From assembly GCA_025677815.1 (NCBI GenBank), contig JAIXMP010000032.1, positions 124,001-188,000 of the forward strand: a stretch of 64,000 nucleotides of DNA, written 5' to 3'. Under the pieces are notes generated by a model. It made no database searches. It was not told the DNA's origin and saw only the letters and a program-made list of their open reading frames with translations. Made by a program: the position numbers and the translations under genes. This document shows positions 1-12,867 of this stretch, piece by piece. The first letter of the stretch is position 1; each line of letters opens with the position of its first letter. The stretch comes from Phascolomyces articulosus. Lineage: Eukaryota; Mucoromycota; Mucoromycetes; Mucorales; Lichtheimiaceae.

Positions 1-1523
1 TCATGCATGTCCATCCTAATTTTTTGATACGTTAAATATAAAACACCTTTTTTGGGGGAGAGAGGAATAGAAAGGGTGGCAAGACTTACTTGATAAATGC
101 AAAGCCACGTTCAGATTGAAGTCGAACATCCATAATACCACCATACCGTTGAAATAAGGGAATCAAATCATTTTCTATATATCCTTGGATATGTTAATCA
201 TAGTACTATAATAGTAGTGATCCGCCCCATTTAAAAAGAAGTAGAACTTACGCGTTATTTTAGGAGATAGATTACCAACATAAACTGTCGTGTTATAAGT
301 GGATGTTTGTGCCAATACTTGTTCAAAGGTCATGTATTGCATCGGAACTGCAAGTAATAAATAAGTATGAAAATAATGATGCATTGTAATGTATCTTATA
401 AAAAAATTCATTTACCAGCAGCAGCAGCATTATTGGTGGGTGTAGACGGTGTTGTCGCTGTTGTTGATACAATCGTATTATGATTGCTGTTATGAGTCGT
501 GCTATGGTTGGTATTATTATTATTACTATTATTATTACTATTACTATTACTATTACTATTTTGATGATAATGGTTCGTATTCTTTTGATTTGCCCAATTG
601 ACTCGAATGGCTCGGGAACCCAAACGTTCACCATTCATCGTGGCGATGGCTTGTTCAGCGTGTGCCTTGTTTTTAAAAGCAACAAATCCAAAGCCGCGAG
701 ATTTGCCAGTATTCATATCCCACATGACTCGTGCATCACTTTTTTTTATTCGTTGTAATGTACATCAGTTTGTTGTTTTTTTAAGCCAAATGATGATGGA
801 AGAAGCATACTCTAGCCTTTTCTTTTTTTTCTATTCTCCCGCCTTATATATATATATATACACCATTTTTTTTTACCAAATCCCTCTCCTCCTCTCGCCC
901 CCGCGATATATCAAAGCAATACACATGAAAAATTCTACTTACGACATGCTATTAAACAATCCAAATGCTTTGGCTAATACATCATCACTGACTTCAGGAC
1001 ATAGATCACCAATGAAAATGTGATAATCTTTTGACGTATCATCTTTTTGCGTTGATCCTTGAGCAGCCCAATTTACTTTGATTTCCTATTCAAATAGATA
1101 ATATGAGCCTATGTATCTTTATTACTTGTTACCCTTATTTTTATTATTATATTATTATCCTACTTGTACTATTCTACCTACACTACTAAAAATAGGTCGA
1201 CCACTCATGGTTAATAAAGCTTGTTCTGCTGTTCGATGGTCTATGAATTCAATAAATCCATAGTTGCAACCCCCATGAGAAAACTATATATATCAATAAG
1301 AAAAGGGCTGTTAATATTTCATTGTTGTTGTCAAGCTTAAAACTATATAAAAAATATATCTACATACATTTTTATCTGGTATGACCTTGACACTTTTGAC
1401 ATGACCCGCAACAGAAAAGATCTCGCGCAACATGGCATCTGTGACTCTTGGATCTAGATTACCAACATATAAAGCTTTACACCCGTCATTAGGTGAAGGT
1501 GTAATACTGCTTGGAAATACCAT
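1..1523 (-). CDS. TIA1/Pub1-like RNA-binding protein with three RRMs (3' end beyond window edge)
   Basis: Seven exons read on the minus strand: 1523-1368, 1283-1182, 1085-943, 738-416, 347-252, 174-90 and 15-1, all with GT-AG borders and continuous phase. RRM1 begins near residue 16 (RNP2-like [12 protein letters not shown]1-like NYGFIEF). RRM2 carries [13 protein letters not shown] and the RNP1 core [13 protein letters not shown]3 carries [13 protein letters not shown] and [10 protein letters not shown], where the window ends. Between RRM2 and RRM3 lies an Asn/Ser-rich then Thr/Ala-rich linker, encoded by an ATT/ACT-type trinucleotide tract. This order (three RRMs, third one divergent, followed by a Q-rich tail) is that of TIA-1, yeast Pub1 and Nam8, which bind U-rich mRNA or pre-mRNA and act in stress granules or 5' splice site choice. 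Whether it is closer to Pub1 or Nam8 cannot be told without the missing C-terminus. The ATG at 1523 lies seven residues before the conserved domain entry and is the only plausible start. Confidence 0.88.
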
Positions 1524-1904
1524 AGTTGTTTTGAAAGTATGTGTAAAAAAAAAGGGGGAAAAAAGAAAGAGAGAAAAAAGAGTTAAAAAAATAAGTTCGG
1601 TGACGCTTCCGGCTCTTTCTTTCTTTTTTGGTTGCCCGAAAAAAAAAAAAAGAAAGATGGTTAATGCAGGTCAATGTCGTACCAACAATGACAAATACGG
1701 AAACCCTTATTGAAATATGCCTCTTTCAATAAACACAAGTCTTTATCATTTATCTTGATTGCATTTCATCGTCATCATCGTAATCATTCATGATAACACT
1801 TTAAAATATCATACTTAATCTTTTTTTTTTCTTTCTTATCATCATACAGCCTTCTGCTTTACATTGTATAAAGACAATTGGTCTATAAATGAATACTCCT
1901 CACT

Positions 1905-2420
1905 TCAACCAGGCGGAGCAGCTATCATCTGTATAAAATGATACGTAATGAATGCCTTGTTAGGCTTCATATTGGTGTTACAAGGATGCGCCACGTTGTA
2001 AAAAGGGCGTTTCTTTCTCGAGGGTAAGTAGAAATCATTTGTTACATTCTGTGGAACCATCGTCGTCGTACTGATGTAAAATACAAAGGGACCACCACTT
2101 TGTTTGGAATACCCCACATTATACACTTGTTGGTAAGAAGTAATACATGTAATGAGTAATTTACTATTGAGTTGATCTGCCTTGGAAAGCTATTCGTTCA
2201 TCATTATTATAATAATAAATTGGACCATATCGTCTCCTTGGTTTCTGTTACTGGCTACATTTCTGTAAAATTTGACTAGAATGGTCCTATCTCTGATCCG
2301 CTTGACGCTGGTATCAGCACCAACATTTGGAGATGTACATAGTAAGTTTTGACGACAGAGGTCGACTTTTTGATTATTTATAAAATATATATTCTCCCAT
2401 TTTTGCAATATGAACAACAT
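1905..2420 (-). CDS. hypothetical small protein, probably two exons
   Basis: Two adjoining minus-strand frames have coding character. The first starts at ATG 2420 and runs through a stretch containing TSVKRIRDRTILVKFYRN to about 2230. The second ends with TGA at 1905 and includes YSKQSGGPFVFYIST and NVAHPCNTNMKPNKAF. A 40-bp segment around 2190-2230 with an ...AATAG end could be a small intron joining them in phase, but its donor (GTCC) is poor. I recognise no family. It lies between the TIA1-like gene and the ENA ATPase, transcribed in the same direction. It could also be a gene remnant. Composition is less AT-rich than the surrounding spacer, which is the main argument for coding. Confidence 0.3.
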
Positions 2421-2648
2421 CAGAATATATTTCTAAAATGTATTTAAATATGTTTATTTTTTATATATTGAAGATCCAGAACAAAGATTTTTTAAAAAAT
2501 AAAATAAAAGGTAAAATAAATGTACTATATTTGGATCAATAATATAAGATGAATCTTCTAAAAAATATGATAATAGTAAAAGCATTAAAAAGTAGTTAAT
2601 TATAAGAAGTAGAAGGGGGGAATACAAACAAAAAAGCAAGGGAAACGT

Positions 2649-5600
2649 TTAGAATAAAAGTTCATCAACAGGATGACTGTCTAATGGTTTCATGACACGT
2701 CTCTTTATAAATTTAAATAATTCACCAGAAACGACAGTAAAAAGTGCCAACCCCATAATCATACCCCATTCCCAAGTAATACCCAAATGTCTAAAGCCCT
2801 GGATAGCGACCACAGGAATATACAAAAAGATGACCAAACACACAAGATCAAAGACCAATGTGCCGAAGACAGCCTTAGATTTCAGGGAGACTAGTAAACC
2901 ACGACGATCCCATTCTGAACGACGATGACTACGGCAATGTGTCATGATGATAATAGAAATAATAATGACGGCGGTCAAAAGGGAACCGCGGGCAAGATAA
3001 AAGGAGTCACAGACACCTTCTTGATAATGAGAATCACAGAGTGCACCTTCAACACCGTTGCCATGGGTAAATAGAGGGACGAAATAGGCGATGGCAAAGG
3101 AGGCGGCAGCAATTAAACTGTACACAAGTGTATCTAAAAGAATTTCTCGATTAAAGACACTTTCTGTAGGTGGACGAGGAGCTTCTACCATGATGGTGGG
3201 AGAGGCAGGTTGAACACTTAATGCACCAGCAGGAGGAGTAATACCTATAGATTAGTTTATATCCAATTAGTATATCAGATTATGATAATAAAGCTAAATT
3301 CCATGTATATAAAAAACTTACCAACAAACAAGAACACCATTTGAATGGTTGAAATAGGCGAAGCAGTGTTTCCTTCAGGATCACGGGTAGCCAAACATAC
3401 CAAAACAATCAAAGCCAAGGCCAACAAGATAATATAATAATACATCAAAAAGCGTTGCATGTTTTGGTAAATACGGCGACCTTCAGCAATGGCACGAATG
3501 ATGGTAGCAAAATTATCATCCGTCAAAATAATATCAGATGCTTGTTTAGCCACATCACTACCATTTTTGCCCATAGCAATACCGACATCTGCACTGCGTA
3601 ACGAAGGAGAATCATTGACACCATCACCCGTCATGGCGGAAATCAAATGACGTCTTTGAGCAGCTTCAATCATTTTCACCTTAGTATCTGGAGAACAACG
3701 AGCAACAATCACAGGTAATCTTGGTAATGCATCAATTTCTTCCACTGTCATGGCATCAAACTGGGGTCCAGTCATGACTAATTGATCGATTTGGTCTGAA
3801 GCAAGTAATTTATCGTTCAAAATATGAATGTCGCGAGCAATGGCTTTGGCAGTAATAGGATGATCACCAGTCAACATATGAACCATGATACCAGCACGAT
3901 GGGCATCGGCTACTGCTTGGCGGGATTCAGCACGAGGAGGATCATAAATACCAGTTAAACCAAGGAATGTCAAATGAGTTTCGACTTGTTCTCGTTCAGG
4001 GACAGGTTCTTTACCATTAAATTCATTGTCCATGTTACGTACAGCCAATGCAATAACACGTAAACCTTTGGCAGCCAACTGTTCAACCTTTTCCATAATA
4101 TTTTTTTCTTGTTTTTCATTCATATTGTCACAAAGAGGCAAGACACGTTCAGCAGCACCTTTGGTGAACAAGACAAATTCATTGCTTTTACCCTCACGAT
4201 ACAGGGTGGACATACGTTTGATGCTTGAATCAAATTGATACTCAGCAAATGGAGTCCATCCAAGCGCTTCCAAGTCGGGCTTTCCCATAGAAAATTTGTG
4301 TGCAAAGACTTGAAGGGCGACTTCGGTGGGTGCGCCGCTAGCCACCCAATCATCGGATCCAGATTCATCATCGCCGATTTCACTTTCTTCATCCTCCTTT
4401 TGGACCTTTTTCTTTTCATCCTTGATATCCAATTGCGTATCCTCACTACTGGTATCTTGTTCACGTCGATGAATACTGGAAACATTACACAATGCTGAGC
4501 AACGAATCAATTGTAACAAATCATGCGACAAGTTGGTCTTGTCCAAGGGAGCATTTTCAGTGATGGCAACTTCATCCGAGACCATAGGATCATCAATGCG
4601 ATAAATATCACCTTGAGGTGCCAAGCCATTGGAACTACAATGGAAAAATCCTTCTTGAGGCGTCCAGAAACGTACCACGACCATCTTGGCCATAGTCAAA
4701 GTACCGGTTTTGTCAGAAAAAATATTGGTCACAGATCCAAGGGTTTCGAGCACTTTGAGTTTACGCACCAAGGCTTTTTGTTCTGTCATTTGTTTTCCAC
4801 CCAAGACCAAAGTCAAGGTCATCACAGTGGTCAAGCCAGCAGGCAAAACAGACAACGCGGCAGCAATGGTATACATACCAATATCCATGTTCATTTGGAA
4901 TTTCACCGAAGCCATAACAATAATGGCCAAAATGACAGCCACACCAGTTAAACCAAGATACATTTTATTCAAAGTCTTTTGCAATCGAGTCATATCACCT
5001 CCTGTTTCTTCAAGCTTGACAGCGACTTTACCAATTTCGGTATGTAACCCAGTAGCAGTGACAACAGATTTACCACGGCCTTTGGCAGTAATGGTGGAAC
5101 TGTACAACATATTGATCCGATCACCCAAGGGTTCATCTATCATAATCAACATGTGAGTGATTAAATTTTTCATTGTTACACACATGTTTTTTTTGTTCTT
5201 GGTTAAATCAACGGTGCGGTGTTTTATATATTATATTATTTACCTTCTTTTTCCAAGACGATCAATTGTTTTTGTACTGGTAAAGATTCACCGGTCAATA
5301 AAGCTTCATCGGTTTCCAAGTTGGACACATAAAGTAACCGAGCATCAGCAGCAACAGAATCACCTTCCTTGATTAATAAAATATCACCAGGAACAATTTC
5401 ACGGCTTGAAATGATTTGTTCACGGCCATCACGAATCACAGAAGCTTCCGGGGATGACAAGCTTTTCAAAGCTGCCAAGGTTTGTTCTGCAGCGTATTCT
5501 TGTGAGAAACTCAAATACAAGTTACCAAAAGCCAATGCCAATAACAATGAACCGGTGGGGTAGTCTCCTAATGCCATACAGACAATACCTATAAAAGAAG

Positions 5601-6007
5601 AAATTGTATCATCCCTGTTAATCTACCTATTGTGATGGATATTGCTATGGATTGAAAATATGAAGTGCTACACTTACCTAATGCTAAGAAAATCCAATTC
5701 TAATTCATAAAAAAAAATGAAACATGTTAATGATGAGGATGGCTTGTATATTTCTCTCTTTATATCTTACCATTGCATCGGCCAATTGTCTAAACAAGAT
5801 CTTAAGCCATGTTACGCCACTATCTCCACCCAATTCATTGAATCCATAAATAGTTTGTCGTTTTTCAGCTTCTTCCGTAGACAAACCTTGATCTGGATCA
5901 GTACCAAAAGCTGAAATGACATTGTCTACCGACTGAATATGCCAGTCATTTCGCTCCAAAAGTTGATTTGTTGTTGTTTGCGCTGAATTATTAGCAGTGA
6001 GTGCCAT
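2649..6007 (-). CDS. ENA-type (type IID) Na+/K+ P-type ATPase
   Basis: Five exons: 6007-5771, 5699-5678 (a 22-nt microexon), 5588-5244, 5136-3322 and 3244-2649, giving 1004 residues. Ordered landmarks are an N-terminal cation-ATPase domain (LSTEEAEKRQTIYGFNEL), the actuator motif DEALLTGES, the M4 segment with LPAG in place of the usual proline-rich ion site, the phosphorylation loop FSDKTGTLTMAKM, an acidic low-complexity insert in the N-domain (EDEESEIGDDESGSDD), MLTGDHPITAK, and the hinge MTGDGVNDSPSLRSADVGIA. Four or more hydrophobic segments follow before the terminal DELLF. Fungal ENA pumps export Na+ or K+ at the plasma membrane and confer alkali-cation tolerance. The ENA assignment rests on the KLKVLETLG-x-VTNIFSDKTGTLT region and on the overall length, slightly shorter than yeast Ena1. 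Relation to SERCA-like or Na/K pumps is less likely but would need a tree. It is the last gene before a long gene-poor stretch. Confidence 0.88.
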
Positions 6008-7186
6008 GCTGAGTTATTGACGAAAAAGAGGGTGAATCAACCCAAAAAGAAGAAGAATAAATTAACTCTTTGTAAAGATGGAAAGAAATGTGTAATGGGA
6101 TATATTTTTATATATGATTTGTTGTTGCTTTTAAAGAGGTCCTTAAAAATATAACAAGAAAAACAAAAAAAGAAACGTGCAAAAATCTGGATAATTCAGT
6201 TTCATATTTATATAAAAGGGAATCGAGGTTTTTGAGTTGTACGTTACACAAATTTCACCACTTGGCCGGCGCCCACTACCGAGTTCTATTTTTTTTTTTT
6301 TTACTTCTCAGCAAACACAGCCAATAAATGCATTGGGAAATCAGGAAAACTGGTAGGTGCTGCGTAATACTTGCCCTTTTGATGATAAATGATGGTGATG
6401 AACGGCTAAATAAGTAATACAGTATAGAATAACGTGATGAAAGGGTAGAAACAAACGAATTTCTATAATCTTAAAAAGTTTAATTTCTTGTTTGGATGTA
6501 CATCTTATAATAAAAAGAAATGTGAAATATTGTCCCCCTCATTATTATTATATCACTAAATGTAATCAACTTCTTTTATTCTTCTAATCATTTATTATAA
6601 TTATCATTATAAATTATAAAAATAAATACAATCGTGTGTATCTATTGTTATATTGTTAAAAATAACAAAAAAAATGTGTATTGTGGCTTGCATGGGCTAT
6701 CGTGCAGGACGATAAATGAGCTTCTTGTTCTATTATCGTCAATTGCTTGAAGGAATATTAATAGATCAACACTATACAAAATGAATTGCTTAGTTCACCT
6801 GTTATTGTGTTGATATCTTTAAGCAAGATCAATCATACATTACATTATTGGACCCTGTTTGAACGAAACGATAACAAAAAAGCCATCACATCTCATTGAC
6901 TGTCGTTCTTACTAAAACCTGGTCATTCAAGTTTTTTTAAAAAAAAAACGCGAACACGAAAAAGATTTACTCTCTGCAAGATCTATAATTTATAAAATGT
7001 TCTTCTACACAGTCCATTATTGCCACCCGTACAAAAACCTCATTGCTTCAAACATTTAAATGAAGTAGTAGTAGTAGTAGTAGTAGTAAAATTTGATTAA
7101 TCTTGCAGAAAGATTGTTATTTTTAATGCCTAAAAACCATGTATAATGTCTTTTGAACAATGAAAGATTTTAACTGACACAATATA
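6008..7186. other. intergenic, 5' side of the ENA ATPase
   Basis: No coding frame is convincing here. The first 300 bp upstream of the ATPase start are A/T-rich with TATA-like tracts. A short (AGT)n microsatellite of about nine units sits near 7062-7088. Nothing else is recognised. Confidence 0.5.
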
Positions 7187-7979
7187 ATGACAGATGCACA
7201 TGAAGTAACCAAAGATCTACTGTTTTTTTTACATGTACAAAACCTTGCTTTATCTCATTGTTATATATATGGTGAAGGATCATCTTTGACCAAATTTTTT
7301 CTTTTCGGACTCAAAAAAAAAGCAGATCGTCATACTTTTTATTTTTTTACAGGAAATATTTCTACATGTGATATGCTTCAATTTTATGTGCATACATTTT
7401 CGCACGAACGGATTCCCGGTGTCCGCTTTGTGTATCATCAATACCATAGCTGTGTAATTCTTACCTATTTTAAGGTAATGTGGTAATCCATTGATAGAAT
7501 GATGAGAGCAGCAATTATTTGTATATAATGAGTGAAAATAGCCCGAGGAATTATTATTCTCTTTGATTGCTAATTATTTGTTTCCAAAAATGATTATTTG
7601 CTTGATCTTTTTCACTATTTTTTTTGAAATGCTACCACATAATAAATGAAGCAGTATTCACTTCTCTATATATCAACATGGTGGAAGCCCAATGGTATTT
7701 GCTATTAGTTTTAATTCTATATTGTGTGTTTTTTGCATATAGCAAAAGATGATGAAGATCATCTTCATTGTTGATATGTAATCTATGCACACGCAGAAGC
7801 TTAAAGAAGGATTACAAATATTTAAGGAGTCACGTCTATTAGTAATCCAACCTGTAAATACTCTCGTTTCTGTTTTTGCACCGTTTGGTGGCGATGCCAA
7901 GGGAGGAGCACGAAACTTCTTTACAACAATCAACAAATATAAAAGGACAAGAACAGTGATTCACCAGGTCAAAAGTTAG
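7187..7979 (+). CDS. hypothetical protein, two exons, 156 aa
   Basis: Exon 1 (7187-7474) starts at ATG and ends in ...TTT AAG before GTAATG. Exon 2 (7797-7979) follows a CACGCAG acceptor and ends with TAG. Both borders are phase 0, so the join gives 156 residues. Exon 1 is rich in aromatic residues (FFLHVQNLALSHCYIYGEG, FVYHQYHSCVILTYF). Exon 2 has a better-structured sequence, VIQPVNTLVSVFAPFGGDAK. I do not recognise a family, and no signal peptide or membrane segment is clear. The 322-bp intron is long for this window, so a further exon may be missing or the two frames may be remnants of a larger gene. It lies alone in the gene-poor 6-18 kb stretch. Confidence 0.35.
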
Positions 7980-7998
7980 AGATTTATTTTTACAAAAA

Positions 7999-8029
7999 CA
8001 TAGCCTTTATATAAGGCTATAAGGCTATG
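7999..8029. repeat. short inverted repeat (hairpin)
   Basis: CATAGCCTT at 7999-8007 is matched by AAGGCTATG at 8021-8029. A second copy of the right arm (AAGGCTAT, 8013-8020) lies inside the loop, so two alternative stems can form. It starts 20 bp after the stop codon of the preceding candidate gene and could act in 3' end formation; that role is inference. Confidence 0.5.
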
Positions 8030-11020
8030 TAGTGGTGCAGCAAGTATAGCATCTAATACCAAAAATATACTACGACAATATTGATTTTTTATCCTTGCCA
8101 CATGTATCGATATCTATAATAGACTTACTACTAGCAATCAACGGAGAAGCAACAAAAAATAAACTTTCCCACACAAATACTTTATGAAGATTATGGAATA
8201 AGAAGAAAATGAACATCTCGTCATATATTTCATGCTTTCATTCAGTAAAAAAACATCCAGTGAATTAGTTTATTTTCTATGCTGTTGTATTAATATATAT
8301 TACAAAAGACTTTCCTGTTCAAGAATACGAATTTCAGGAAACTTTTTTCAAATTGATGAATATGATGTATTGGGTTTGATCAAAAGTGTATCGTTTATTT
8401 CAAATTGATTTTTGTGTCATCGAATCTTGATTTTCACTGGAAGTGGACACCATCACCATTGTTTGAATTTGGCTGTAGAAGGTTTGAGAGGAATGTAATT
8501 TATGTTGAACCATAGCATATATCGCTCACTTTTTTTGTTTATATTTCGACTCCAACACATTTTTTGATCAACCATAAAAGCATTCTTATAAAAATTACTT
8601 TGGGCACGGAAAAGTTGGCGAGGGGTTAAACATATCTTGAGAGACATTTTAGTATTATGCTTTTTCCTTCATGAAGGGGGACACACATACCAAAAGTAGA
8701 CAATCTGGTGTACTTGGCACTAGTCGAGCTGATGTTATATATCTGTTTTATTAGACCACATTTAATTATCCGGACAGAAATAACGTATATCTACACTTAT
8801 ATACTTTTCCCATCAATATACCTGTCGTGCTAATATAAGTATGAAGAAAACCTCCATCAAGGAACAGCACTTGTAATTTCAATACCATTGCCCAGACAGA
8901 GGGTGTGTCAAATTATGTAGAATAGGACAATGTACGATTGTAGAGAATGTTGGTATAAAAGAAGAGAATACCTGGGAAGGAAATGGATGGATATGTGGTG
9001 TTTCTGGTGTTTCTGGTGTTTTTGGAGGATTATAATAATATATTATCAACAATGGTTTTTATATGAATTATATTGATATATATGTGAATATATACTTAAT
9101 ATGATTGCTTCACTCTTTAATTACACGAGCAAAACTCAGTAATAAAGAGAGATTTATTTTGTATGTGCACAGAGCTTTTTTCTTTAATTGTTTAAGTCAA
9201 TTATTGAATAACTTGTAAAATGAAGAAGAAAAAGAAGGCTATCCACTGTCAGTATCTTTTATTTTATAATTTTTTATGAGGGAATGTGTGTTATTTATTA
9301 TAGACTATTGTTATAACCAAATAAATTATTTATTATTGTTCTCGATTCACTAATGGTAAAACCACTGATGTTCCAAAAGTCGAATAGTCAGTGGCTTTAA
9401 AGGGTCAAAGAAAATGGGAGAGAAATGGAGTAATAATAACAAACAAAAAAAGATAAATGGAAACGGGATGTCAAGCTCTTAGTTCACCATGCTAACAATA
9501 AAAAGTTAAACATGGATCCGTCCCCCACAGGACGTAGACCTGACTTGACAGCATGGGGGAAAAGGAGTCTTACACTATTAACAGGCTTCCGCCAATATTC
9601 AAAAGCCCAAAGAATCTAACCTTCCATGGAAAGTTAATGATCAAATAATAGCTGAATCAGAAATCATTAGCGTGGGTACTAGTATAGGTGCTAACGAATA
9701 ATCAAACAACTACTATTCATCAAACGTCTGTAGTGAACAGAAACGCGATTCCTCGGTTTGGGATGCAATTTGCAATCGAGCGAATAGAGACAACTTTCCC
9801 CTGAAAACAAGAAGACGGTACTAGGTTTTCTGGTAATTCATTGGAGTCATACAGGGAAAACCACCGACACAGCTAGTAAAACAGAACAAATGTACTCACA
9901 GATCAGAACTAGACCCGGCTGATTATTGTACATGCCTGAATCACACAATGATTTACCAAAAATGATAATAATAATAATATGCCAGCAAGGTTTCTTTTTA
10001 AGTGAAGAAGAAAAAAAAAAGAAAAAGAGAAAACCAGAAAGGGCGAAAAAAAACGCCTTTTTGTAATCTTTTTTTCGGTTGTGTAGACTGTTTTGTTGCG
10101 CAGCATATTTATCACTTGGATTAATGCTATGGTATTGTAAATGAAGTGAATGTCAAAAAGTTGACAATGTGATTGTAATGGAAACAACTACAAAGGTAAA
10201 AGTAGTGCTTGCCTGACTGAATCTGATTCACTCAGTAACCAAGCATAGTTTGTTTCACCTAGTCACAAAGAGAGATCTACGCATGTTTCTTCGTAGCACC
10301 GATTTATTTGTCAGGGTTTCCCTCTAGAAGTACATTTTATTCTCGATCAATCATAGCAAACACAGATAATGATGGGATGGTTTGAGTGGATAGACTTCAG
10401 GCATGGTATCTATTGTTTTTTTCTATCGTACATTCTTATCATCAAGTGTTAAACGAGGTGTAAAAATACATTGTGTGTTACTTTTTCTTCCGGTCATTGT
10501 TGTTTCTCCGAACTCTTACGTGAAGGCACTGAGACTCATGGAACCAAATCCAAGAATGAGAAAGATGCCCATCCAAGGGAACCAAAAACAACCACCAAAA
10601 CTATAGAATGACATAGAGGTGGAAGGGGAGACAATGAAGTAAACAATATAATAATCGTAACATGAATGGATAGAAAAATGGTCGAGTTTAATACGTGAAA
10701 ATGAAAGACTAGGGTAACTAGAAAAGCGAAACCATAGTCGAATACTATATAGAACTACTAGCTCACAGAATAAACAGAAAAACAAAATAATACATTTGAT
10801 ACGTTACTAAAACATAGCACCGAGGAGCAACCTAACAACCTACAGTTATTTCAACTTTTGGTTCTATACTGGAACAGATGGATTCGTACCACTGAACCTA
10901 TGACAGTCAACTCATCACACCATCACCATATCAAAACATGCACCATATAATTTTTTCGTCATTGTCTTTTTTTAATTGTGTATGATATTTATAATAAAAC
11001 CAAGTTCAATAACGTTGTTG
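8030..11020. other. gene-poor stretch with scattered small frames
   Basis: No supported gene. A minus-strand frame starts at ATG 8647 and ends at 8453 (64 codons, with LTPRQLFRAQSNFYKNAF near its start); it looks protein-like but matches nothing I know. A 9-bp unit TTTCTGGTG repeats near 9000-9025. Between 9420 and 9900 the DNA is richer in G+C and non-repetitive but has no long frame. On the minus strand a possible exon at about 10597-10517 lies between a CTATAG acceptor and a GTAAGAG donor and encodes a Trp/Phe/Gly-rich hydrophobic segment (GGCFWFPWMGIFLILGFGS). Confidence 0.35.
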
Positions 11021-11029
11021 CCCTGATAT

Positions 11030-12070
11030 TTGGTTTGGTGGTAATTTAGTGGTGATGAAAGTGTGAACACAATATGTGTTGCTTGTAAGATAGATAATAA
11101 TTTATGATATGATAATTGAGTGTAAACACCAAAATGTGTTAATCAGTTACATATATTTAATGATATTGAGTAACAGGGCTTTTGGTGAGCAACACGATGT
11201 TACTAATAAGATTTGCTTCTTATAATTACAATTCTTATAGCAACTAAAGTTTTTATATATCAGTTCGTGATATTTAGTGAGCACCAGTAATATTAACGTA
11301 TATTACACCGATTAAAGCAACAGATATCAATACTAATGTTTTAAGCAAGTATCTGTTTATATGTGATTATACAGCTATATTAGTGTGGATTCTTTTGGCC
11401 ACAGTAAAATATATAATACGAATAATATATGATATATAATTGAATTATCGTTTGAAGTATAAAAAATGTATAACAAGTGAAGCTTGGATTAGCAGTTCTT
11501 GTTATTACAAAAGAGTAACTTGTGTAGTATGTTACTATATGATATAATCCTTGATATAATGTCTTGAATTCAATGATAATAGTCAAAGTCAGGTATGTTA
11601 CTTCCGACTGGTAATGATAATAGAATAAGGATCAGGAATGTTACGTCTGTCCTATATTGAAATGTTAAGCTTTCTTTAAGCTACAGTAAAATTAAAACAA
11701 GCCAGTTCGGTCTTGAGTGAATCAATACTCTTAAAATTTATGTATATGATAAAGAGAAGTATAATTGATTGATTTTATTTCAGTTACAAAATTGTGAGGT
11801 ATTTATATGTTTTCCAATAATTAAATATTTCTATCCTAAGTAACAACATGTGAAGATACTGCGGTTGCTACGAGATACTGTGGTAATAAATGAATATCCA
11901 ATAATAATATAATGTGTTGAATAAGTGATAATTATATTTATAAATATGTTGCTGCGGTTTGTATGTATCTCTTGTTAATTGGAAGATACCAAAAGGTAAG
12001 ATAATCCGATATTGTCGCAGTAACAGTATTTATATATAGAGTTGTTTCGTAGTAATAATGGTAATAACTG
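11030..12070. repeat. degenerate AT-rich minisatellite-like region
   Basis: Loosely repeated motifs of the type GTGAGCACCAGTAATATTA (clearest at 11276-11295), TTGAGTAACAG, GTAATAATGG and ACTGCGGTT recur at irregular spacing across about 1 kb. The core AGTGAGYACCAGTA also occurs repeatedly at 37.4-37.9 kb, so the two regions appear to share a repeat family. Copies are too diverged for exact period or copy number to be given by eye. Confidence 0.4.
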
Positions 12071-12867
12071 CGGTTCTTTCTGGGGGGTTACAACGTGTCA
12101 TGATAGTGAAAAATTGAACCTCATTTATTCATCCAAAAGATGTGAAGGTCCCTATAATAAGATACCAGTGTGATAAAGTAATGAGAATGACAATAGTAAA
12201 TTTGAATTGAATAAAACTGGGCCACTAAATCAGAGAAGAAAGGACTATATATAAAAATGGTTATGGTGATAATAAACCGAACTACCTGCCCTATAAGTAT
12301 TTTATAGTCTATGCATACAACAAAATACAAGTGAGTTTGACCACAATTTGAATCAAAGCAGCCATGTACCACCATTATCTTTGTTGCTGAATAACAAATG
12401 GAATTGTATATTTATAATTGTATATATTATTGGTTTTTTTTATTTGGACTATAAATGTTATAATGGTCAACTGCATCAATACTACTAAGAGTCCCCTTCA
12501 TTGTTGATTTTATTTATAGGGTTTAAAGTTTATCCTCAATACTACAGCGAGAAAACTTTTCATCATATAATTTCTGAACCTCCTTACTAAGCATGTCAAT
12601 TGCTTTTTTGCGCGAAACAGCGCCTTTAAGCGTTCTTGGAAGTTTTTTATCGAGCGGAAGAATGTATATAATATCAGGAATCGAAATAAATTCATAATAA
12701 ATGACACCTTTATTGACACGTCGAATGGCTCCATGCACTAATTAGAGCGCGATTTTAAAAAGAAAATGAATTTATATTTTTCTATGGTTTTTTAGATTTA
12801 CATAGCATAATTCATTTTAATTTCTTACCTTTAGCGATAATTTCATTTGGAGAATAATTGATTGCTC

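Noticed and set aside
4235..5156. Plus-strand open frames of 87-156 codons opposite the ENA ATPase
   Set aside because: Antisense to a conserved catalytic core; no independent splice signals or motifs.
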